The position numbers and the translations under genes were made by a program. This document shows, piece after piece, positions 5,052 to 10,052 of a stretch of 10,052 nucleotides of DNA. Numbering within the stretch: the stretch's first letter is position 1; each line of letters opens with the position of its first letter. The notes beneath the pieces are model-generated. The model saw only the letters and a program-made list of their open reading frames with translations, was not told the origin of the DNA and did not search any database. Source of the stretch: CAUZEO01 sp963578625 (lineage in GTDB: Bacteria; Verrucomicrobiota; Kiritimatiellia; SLOV01); the NCBI GenBank assembly GCA_963578625.1, contig CAUZEO010000193.1, positions 1-10,052 of the forward strand. Reading direction: 5' to 3'.

Positions 5052-6205
5052 CAGTGACGATATGGGTCGGCGGCGTCCCGGAGGCCGTCGCCAAGGAAAT
5101 TAAACAACAAGACCACAAACACCACGAAGGCGGTAGGCCAAATCAGCCACGGGTAGAGATTCACCGCTTGCAGATTCATGGCGTCTTGCAGGAGAACACC
5201 CCAACTGATCGTCGGTGCCCGGAGCCCCAACTGAAGAAAGCTCAGTGCGGTTTCGGCGAGAATCATGGCCGGGATGGCCAGGGTCACCACCACGATGAGA
5301 TGGCTGGTGAAACCCGGGACCAGGTGCCGCATCAGGATCCTGAACTCCTTTACGCCGGCAGCGCGCGCGGCCATGGCGTAATCTTCTTCGCGCAGGGCGA
5401 GAATCTTGCCACGAACTTCGCGGGCAACGCCGGTCCAGCCGATCAAGGCCAGGATGGTCGTCATGCAAAAATAAACGGTAAGCTGCGACCACGTCGGTGG
5501 CACAGCCGCCGCAAGCGCCATCCAGAGGGGGATGCTGGGGATTGACATCAGAATTTCGATAAAGCGCTGGATCACGGTGTCGGTAACACCGCCGAAATAG
5601 CCCGATATCCCGCCAATGACAATGCCAAGCACCAGGCTCAGAAAAACTCCCACCAGCCCGATGGACAACGAAATCCGGCTTCCATACAGGATACGGCTGA
5701 ACAGATCGCGTCCGAGCCGGTCCGCTCCCATCAAGTAGAGCCGCCCGCCGTCCCGGAGTCCAACCAGGTGAACGCTCGTTTCGACCAGCCCCCAGAATCG
5801 ATAGGTGTCGCCCCGGACAAAGAACCGAATCGGCTGCACGCGGCTCCGGTCCTCCGTGTAAGTCAGCAGCGCCAACTCCTGGTCGAAATGCTGAATCCGC
5901 GGATATACGAAAGGACCGCGCAATCGTCCCTCGTGAACCAGGTGAACTCGCTGGGGCGGGGCGAAACTGAGATCCCTAGCTCGCTGACTAGGATTGTGCG
6001 GCGCAAAAAATCCGCAAAAGAGGGCGACGAAGTAAAACAGGCACAACAGGTACATTGAGCACAATGCAAGCCTGTGGTCGACAAACTTCCACCACATCAG
6101 GCGCCATTGGGAAGCCAGGTATAGTTTCTCCTGGCTCATTGAATCATCGGCGGACAGCCGCCCATCGTTCTCCGGCTCCGGCGGGATGGACATCCCGGCA
6201 TTCAT
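5051..6205 (-). CDS. DppC/OppC-type permease with an enlarged first periplasmic loop
   Basis: This inner-membrane subunit forms the pathway together with the DppB-type protein. A cytoplasmic N-terminus (1-47) leads to the first span at about 48-68. Next comes a long extracytoplasmic segment (69-158), and then the conserved LMGADRLGRDLFSRILYGSR block and five further spans, near 178-200, 218-236, 242-262, 303-325 and 353-372. The EAA loop that contacts the ATPase is at 277-296 (AMAARAAGVKEFRILMRHLV). Ordinary DppC proteins are near 300 residues; this one has 384. The excess is mostly about 60 residues between FAPP (81-84) and LMGAD (158-162), rich in beta-prone and charged residues. The start overlaps the previous gene by four bases (ATGA). 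Met 5 and Met 23 are alternative starts. The family is certain; the role of the extra loop is unknown, perhaps docking of the large binding protein. Confidence 0.93.
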   Translation of the reverse strand: MNAGMSIPPEPENDGRLSADDSMSQEKLYLASQWRLMWWKFVDHRLALCSMYLLCLFYFVALFCGFFAPHNPSQRARDLSFAPPQRVHLVHEGRLRGPFVYPRIQHFDQELALLTYTEDRSRVQPIRFFVRGDTYRFWGLVETSVHLVGLRDGGRLYLMGADRLGRDLFSRILYGSRISLSIGLVGVFLSLVLGIVIGGISGYFGGVTDTVIQRFIEILMSIPSIPLWMALAAAVPPTWSQLTVYFCMTTILALIGWTGVAREVRGKILALREEDYAMAARAAGVKEFRILMRHLVPGFTSHLIVVVTLAIPAMILAETALSFLQLGLRAPTISWGVLLQDAMNLQAVNLYPWLIWPTAFVVFVVLLFNFLGDGLRDAADPYRH

Positions 6206-7200
6206 GACGTCTGCCTCTCAAAGCGGATACGCGGGTCAACCCAAGCCAGCAGAATATCGGATATCAACGTCCCGACGACCGTCAATGCGCTGAGGATCAT
6301 GATCATCGCACCGGCCAGATGCATGTCCTGATCCATCAGTGCCCTCAACAGCAGCGGCCCCGTGGTCTGCAGACTCAATACCATGGCAACAATCACGCTC
6401 CCGGAAAACAACTGCGGAAGCATCCATCCGATGGTGCTGACGATGGGATTGATGGCGACGCGGACCGGGTACTTGAGAAGAAGCTTGGTTTCCGACAGCC
6501 CGCTGGCCCGCGCCGTTTCGACATAAGGCAGTTCCAGTTGATCGAGCAGATTCGCCCGCATGACCCGGATCAAACCGGCGGTGCCGCCAACCGAGAGAAC
6601 CAGTACGGGAACCCAGATGTGCTGTAGCAAGTCGACTACGCGCGCCAGAGACCACGGCGCGTCAATAAACTCGTCGGAAAACAAGCCGCCCACGTCGAGT
6701 CCGAATTTCATGTGCGCGGCGTTCATGACCAGGAGTGCCAGCATGAACGCCGGAATCGATAGTCCAATGTAGCCCACAAATGTGAATGCGTAATCGGAGA
6801 GCTTGTACTGGTGGGTGGCGGAGTAAATGCCGATCGGTACGGCAATCATCCAGGTAATTACGATGGTAATGAGCGCGATCGATGCAGTGAGTCCCAATCT
6901 CTCCCAGATCAGGTCCTTGACGGGTCTCCAATGGCCAAAGGACTGCCCAAAGTCTCCCCGCAACAAAATCCCGCCGATCCATTTGAAGTATTGAACCACC
7001 ATCGGCTTGTCCAGGCCGTACCGCTCGCGCAGGGCATCAAGCACTTCCATCGCCACGGGTTCGCCCGACTGTTCCAAATTGATCGCGTACGTCGTCAAAA
7101 AATCGCCCGGCGGCAGCTGTATCACGGTGAAAACAATGACCGAGATCACAAACAACGTGGGGAACATGATTAAGACGCGCCGGATGATGTACTCGATCAT
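6202..7200 (-). CDS. DppB/OppB-type permease of the ABC importer
   Basis: This is the partner permease. It has the classical OppB layout: a first span at about 9-29 right after the MIEYIIRRVL start, then a long external segment with the RYGLDKPMVVQYFKWIGGIL and GDFGQSF motifs (60-88). Five more spans follow, near 103-125, 138-160, 193-213, 258-278 and 298-320. The EAA coupling loop, YVETARASGLSETKLLLKYP, is at 226-245. The C-terminus ends with the usual DPRIRF. The length, 332 residues, is close to normal. Its ATG overlaps the stop of the binding-protein gene (ATGA), and its own stop overlaps the next ATG in the same way, so the order SBP, B, C, D is translationally coupled. Nothing is missing or broken. 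The protein gives no hint of the substrate. Confidence 0.95.
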   Translation of the reverse strand: MIEYIIRRVLIMFPTLFVISVIVFTVIQLPPGDFLTTYAINLEQSGEPVAMEVLDALRERYGLDKPMVVQYFKWIGGILLRGDFGQSFGHWRPVKDLIWERLGLTASIALITIVITWMIAVPIGIYSATHQYKLSDYAFTFVGYIGLSIPAFMLALLVMNAAHMKFGLDVGGLFSDEFIDAPWSLARVVDLLQHIWVPVLVLSVGGTAGLIRVMRANLLDQLELPYVETARASGLSETKLLLKYPVRVAINPIVSTIGWMLPQLFSGSVIVAMVLSLQTTGPLLLRALMDQDMHLAGAMIMILSALTVVGTLISDILLAWVDPRIRFERQTS

Positions 7201-9101
7201 GGCACACCCTCTTCATCGATGTAGAACTGCTCGATGCCGATGTATCCGGGGGTCTTGATGAGCCAGTCGTGAATGATCCGGTCCGGGACGTTTTTGAAGC
7301 GATCAGAGACAACCATCAATTGACGCTGCCGACAGATGCCGATCATGTAGCATTCCTCCGACCATTGCCGGAGAATTTTGTGTCCGAGCTCGAGCTTCCG
7401 GTCTTCGTCGCCGACAGCGCCTCGGAGTTCCCGGTACCAGTCCAGCATTCTCTGCATTTCGGGAGGCGGCATGACGCCTCTATTATCTTTGCCGTCCGAG
7501 GACACGAACAGGCCGTAGCGCGATCCGAAGTAGCTGTTGCCCGAGTAGGGGACGTACCCCGCGGGAAAAGCCACCCAGTGCATGCCCACCGAGCCCCAGC
7601 CCCAGAAATCATACGCACCGGTCGTCGCCTGCCGGTGCGCGGCTTCGGGCGAGAGAATCTTCATACTGAAATCCAGACCCACTTCGCGGAAATAGTCCAT
7701 CAACAGTTCCCAGAATTCGGGCATCGTACCGACTGCCGGATCGCCGGGCTGGGCGTTAAGTACGCGGCGGAACGGTTTGCCGTTCGGGAGCCGCCGGATT
7801 CCGTCGCGCCCACGTTTCAGTCCCACCTCATCCAGGAGCCTGTTCGCAAGCTCCGGATCGTATTCGAGATATTTCTCGTTGAATTCAGGCAGCCAATACG
7901 GGTCGTAGGGCGACGCGATTCCGGTGGAGGGTTCGGCCAGGTTTGAGCACATCAGGAAGATCAGCTCCTCGCGATTGATAGCCGCGGAGAGCGCAATGCG
8001 AAAGCGCCGGTCCTGCAGGATCGGCCGAATTTCCGGGTCGTTGCTGTATTGATTCACGATCAACACAACCGAACCAGGCTTGGGATCCGCGAGAACGTGA
8101 TACTTGCTCGCTTCGCCATACCTCATGAAGAGTGGATAGTTGTTCGAGTTGATCCCGCGCGCCTGGAAATCGACCGCGCCGCTAATCGCCTTCATCGTCA
8201 GAATCTCGTAGTCCTGCACCGCGATGTAGGCTATCTCGTCAATGTAGGGTAGCTGGTTTCCCTCCGGATCCACCTTCCAGTAATACGGATTGCGCACGGC
8301 GAGCATTCGTCCCGCCGGCGGCGGAACTTGGATCACGAATGCGTTGAGCATCGGCAAATCAGGGTTCTTCTCCGGCTGGGTAATTACCTGGCTGAAAAGC
8401 TCGCTCCATCCGAGGAAGCCCATCTCCCGGACCCTCTTGTCCAACGCATCTTTTTCAGTGTAGTTCTGATGAAATTGCTCAAGGTAGTGCTTCGGCCGAA
8501 GCATCCGGTGGCCTTCGTAGGCGAGAAACTCAAGGAAGATTCCGTACGGCTCGGTGAAGTGAAACTCGAAGGTATAGGGATCCGGCGCCGATACCGTCGC
8601 GGGCGTTCCTCCCGACTTGAAGAAAGAGATGAAGACCGGCCAGAGATCTGTATTGGAGTAAACTTCTTCGTAATAAAACCGGAGGTCTTCGGATGTGAAT
8701 GGATGCCCGTCCGACCATCGAATACCTCGCCGAAGATGAAAGACGTACCGGCGCCCGCCTTCCAGAACGTCCCAGCTTTTCGCGATCCCCGGGACGATCC
8801 TTTTGCCCGTGCGGTCCCACCGCACGAGACTTTCGTATCCGAGCCGATGGTCAAGGCAGGTATCCCCCTGCTCTGCATACAAACGCCGCCAGGTGCCGCC
8901 ATATTTCCCGATCGTCCGCACAGGCTCCACCACGACCGGCTCCGGTGGCAGACGATCTTCAACCTGGGGAAGCTCTCCGGTCTCAACCCGCTTCGCCAGT
9001 ATCGGCGATTCCTGGTAGGCAGCGGCCCGGAAACCGGCGACGAGAAAAAAAATGATTGGTATGCCCATTTTGAGTGCGGTGGCGAGGCGTAGCACGGGCA
9101 T
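7197..9101 (-). CDS. SBP_bac_5 family solute-binding protein of the ABC importer (peptide or oligosaccharide)
   Basis: The exported receptor of the importer; it captures the substrate outside the membrane. Counting from the ATG at 9101 it has 634 residues. A signal sequence (about 1-28, core IPIIFFLVAG, ending AAA before YQ) is followed by a GKYGGTWRRL lead-in and the family signature RYVFHLRRGIRWSDGHPFTS (118-137). A typical NPYYWKVDPEGNQLPYIDEI segment lies in the middle, and FRIALSAAINREE comes later. It is longer than Escherichia coli DppA. This longer class includes binders of oligosaccharides in Thermotoga as well as of peptides. The neighbours upstream look carbohydrate-related, so a sugar is possible. 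The start is uncertain. The ATG at 9068 lacks both a ribosome binding site and a positively charged n-region. The ATG at 9101 and a GTG at 9095 lie inside the 9088-9204 repeat, and the GTG has AGGA five bases upstream. The open frame continues to 9464, but that part is not protein-like. Confidence 0.92.
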   Translation of the reverse strand: MPVLRLATALKMGIPIIFFLVAGFRAAAYQESPILAKRVETGELPQVEDRLPPEPVVVEPVRTIGKYGGTWRRLYAEQGDTCLDHRLGYESLVRWDRTGKRIVPGIAKSWDVLEGGRRYVFHLRRGIRWSDGHPFTSEDLRFYYEEVYSNTDLWPVFISFFKSGGTPATVSAPDPYTFEFHFTEPYGIFLEFLAYEGHRMLRPKHYLEQFHQNYTEKDALDKRVREMGFLGWSELFSQVITQPEKNPDLPMLNAFVIQVPPPAGRMLAVRNPYYWKVDPEGNQLPYIDEIAYIAVQDYEILTMKAISGAVDFQARGINSNNYPLFMRYGEASKYHVLADPKPGSVVLIVNQYSNDPEIRPILQDRRFRIALSAAINREELIFLMCSNLAEPSTGIASPYDPYWLPEFNEKYLEYDPELANRLLDEVGLKRGRDGIRRLPNGKPFRRVLNAQPGDPAVGTMPEFWELLMDYFREVGLDFSMKILSPEAAHRQATTGAYDFWGWGSVGMHWVAFPAGYVPYSGNSYFGSRYGLFVSSDGKDNRGVMPPPEMQRMLDWYRELRGAVGDEDRKLELGHKILRQWSEECYMIGICRQRQLMVVSDRFKNVPDRIIHDWLIKTPGYIGIEQFYIDEEGVP

Positions 9102-9204
9102 CCTGCCCGTGGCCCACGGCGGAGCCTTCGGCACCGAACCAATGCAAAGCCCATCGGCTACGGCTGCGGGCTCCGCGGGCCACGGGCAGGATGCCCGTGC
9201 CACG
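9088..9204. repeat. 117-bp palindromic HGQDARAT-type repeat element
   Basis: The outer arms 9088-9115 and 9177-9204 are inverted copies over 28 bases with a single mismatch (9091/9201). Each arm contains its own hairpin, CACGGGCA-TCC-TGCCCGTG. The pairing goes on inward with GCGGAGCC (9119-9126) and GGCTCCGC (9169-9176) after a 3-base bulge. The core holds a smaller TTCGG-CA-CCGAA hairpin. Translated, the arms read TGILPV and HGQDARAT, peptides I remember from many spurious ORFs of planctomycete, verrucomicrobial and related genomes, so this is a widespread mobile or structural repeat. It fills the gap between the DUF4434-like remnant and the binding-protein gene. In a minus-strand mRNA it would form a long hairpin ending 20 bases before the ATG at 9068. 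Confidence 0.85.
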
Positions 9205-9262
9205 TTTCGCCGGGGGCTTGAGCAGAAGGGCACGAACCTAGTCGGCTTCGATTCCAAAGCGT
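9205..9262. other. Short gap between the repeat and the DUF4434-like remnant
   Basis: I see no gene, hairpin or promoter pair in these 58 bases; the minus-strand frame of the binding protein is open through it only by chance. Confidence 0.4.
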
Positions 9263-9580
9263 TCACAATAAATACCGTTGATATAAACCGTGAGCTTGGG
9301 GATAGCAGGAATGCGGGCTTAGAAAGTGGGGAAATTCGAAGGTGACCGCCTGATGGTATCCGGCCTGCTCCGTCGCCTCGAGTTTCAGCAGCAGCTTCTC
9401 CCGCTTGACCGGTAAAACCTTGATCGGCACGTCCCGATCGAACGACTCGGAATTCGTCCAACACTCTATGCCGTGTTTATCGGCCAGGGCTTTGTTGATG
9501 CTGAGGAACTCCGCGCGACCCCAGTTCTGCGCGGGAATGTCGTGACCGATCTCGTCCGAAAAAGTACCGGTAATTCGCAT
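9263..9580 (-). pseudogene. DUF4434-like protein with its middle deleted in frame
   Basis: The 105 codons seem to be the two ends of a larger protein. Residues 1-24 (MRITGTFSDEIGHDIPAQNW and GRAE) match, from memory, the start of DUF4434 proteins, a TIM-barrel glycosidase-like family common in PVC bacteria. Residues 26-105 match the end of the same family: INKALADKHGIECWTNSESF, then DRD, LLLKLEATEQAG, and FEFPHFLSPHSCYPQAH with GLYQRY. About 200 residues that should lie between, carrying most of the barrel, are absent, with a clean in-frame junction near 9505-9517. The ATG has only a weak GAG before it and lies 14 bases after the preceding stop, so the gene sits in the same operon as its neighbours. 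The product could still be made but should not fold as an enzyme. An assembly error joining two repeats is the other explanation. Confidence 0.5.
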
Positions 9581-9594
9581 GGTATTTCTCGGTA

Positions 9595-10052
9595 CTACCT
9601 GTTTAAGAGTTCAGTTTCCAGGCGCGCGGCGGGAATCTCTTCATCGAGAACCCGGCGAACCTGGGCAATTTTCCATTCCAGATGTACGCGGTCCGTCATG
9701 TATTCCATGCTGGCTTCCCAGCCGAGTCGCGAATCCGCCTCCACGAGGGGAATCGTCACCTCCGCGTTCGCGATTTCCACCTCACCCAATAGAATCAATT
9801 CATCGAAAATCGCAATACGTTTTTCGGCATCAGATTCGTCCAGTGCCCGCCGCTTGAGTTGCCACCATTTCTTAACGTGTATGGTTGTCAGCACGGAATT
9901 GCTGATGAATTCTCCAATTCCCAAGGTGCGAAGCGCGGCCGGCAGGTTCTTTTCCGGTGCGAGAACGGCCGCCTGCTTCATGAACTCGATTCCCTCCATC
10001 CAGCGCGACCGCATGCGCTCCAGCAGCTCGATCTCAGCCGCAACGTCATCCG
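9595..10052 (-). CDS. C-terminal part of an unidentified larger protein, cut by the window edge
   Basis: The frame is open from the window end to a TAG at 9595-9597, giving about 152 residues. It still reads DDVAAEIELLERM at the edge, so the gene starts outside; the first ATG at 10014 is internal. The sequence is mostly helical and amphipathic, with a basic WWQLKRRALDESDAEKR stretch and a helix-rich IFDELILLGEVEIANAEVTI. The segment that looks most conserved is PLVEADSRLGWEASMEYM, followed by HLEWKIAQVRRVL. This style of ending resembles tails of large carbohydrate-active or alpha-glucuronidase-like hypothetical proteins of PVC bacteria, but I cannot name a family with confidence. Fourteen bases separate its stop from the DUF4434-like remnant, consistent with one operon leading into the importer genes. 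Confidence 0.75.
   Translation of the reverse strand, partial: DDVAAEIELLERMRSRWMEGIEFMKQAAVLAPEKNLPAALRTLGIGEFISNSVLTTIHVKKWWQLKRRALDESDAEKRIAIFDELILLGEVEIANAEVTIPLVEADSRLGWEASMEYMTDRVHLEWKIAQVRRVLDEEIPAARLETELLNR

Noticed and set aside
9102..9464. N-terminal extension of the binding protein to the ATG at 9464
   Set aside because: The extra residues come from the repeat, the gap and the antisense of the DUF4434-like remnant; they are Arg/Pro/Ser-rich and would put the signal sequence in the middle of the protein.
1..10052. CRISPR array, tRNA or rRNA genes
   Set aside because: No regularly spaced direct repeats and no tRNA-like cloverleaf or rRNA sequence were noticed on either strand.

Overview
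The window reads as an accessory region of an uncultured bacterium, most likely from the Planctomycetota / Lentisphaerota / Hydrogenedentota neighbourhood. Three things suggest this. A palindromic repeat at 9088-9204 encodes the TGILPV / HGQDARAT peptides, which I remember from many spurious proteins of those phyla. There is a DUF4434-type fragment and a formylglycine-enzyme fragment. Base composition is moderately high GC, and Shine-Dalgarno use is patchy. The phylum is inferred from memory of these families, not demonstrated.

Left part (1-2852): mostly broken or unrecognised coding material. On the minus strand there is the C-terminal core of a sulfatase-modifying-factor (FGE) domain (1-106), joined to an unidentified protein with a beta-sandwich-like start (51-905). 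Next come a stretch with competing inverted repeats (960-1065), an acidic C-terminal coding remnant carrying two strong hairpins (1128-1325), and a doubtful small ORF (1262-1492). The one convincing intact gene here is a Lys/Ala-rich, possibly nucleoid-associated protein (1496-1927). A further headless C-terminal fragment lies at 2136-2270. On the plus strand is the N-terminus of a flagellin-like gene (from 2603) that loses its frame after about 33 codons. Its leader keeps two CsrA-type ACAAGGANGT sites 20 nt apart and a possible sigma-28 promoter.

Middle and right part (2853-9101): a complete minus-strand dipeptide/oligopeptide-type ABC importer. In transcription order it holds a long SBP_bac_5 solute-binding lipo- or secreted protein, two permeases (DppB/OppB and DppC/OppC types) and two ATPases (DppD and DppF types). 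The first four genes are coupled by 1-4 nt overlaps; an AT-rich, repeat-like spacer of 180 bp separates the last ATPase. The SBP family includes oligosaccharide binders as well as peptide binders, and upstream genes look sugar-related, so the substrate is left open.

Right edge (9102-10052): the SBP gene is immediately preceded by the 117-bp inverted repeat, which may even supply its start codon. Upstream of it lies a 105-codon ORF that looks like a DUF4434 protein with its middle deleted in frame, then the C-terminal part of a larger protein of unknown function running off the window. The general picture is an importer operon kept intact while its flanks decay, with small repeats inserted at two of its junctions.
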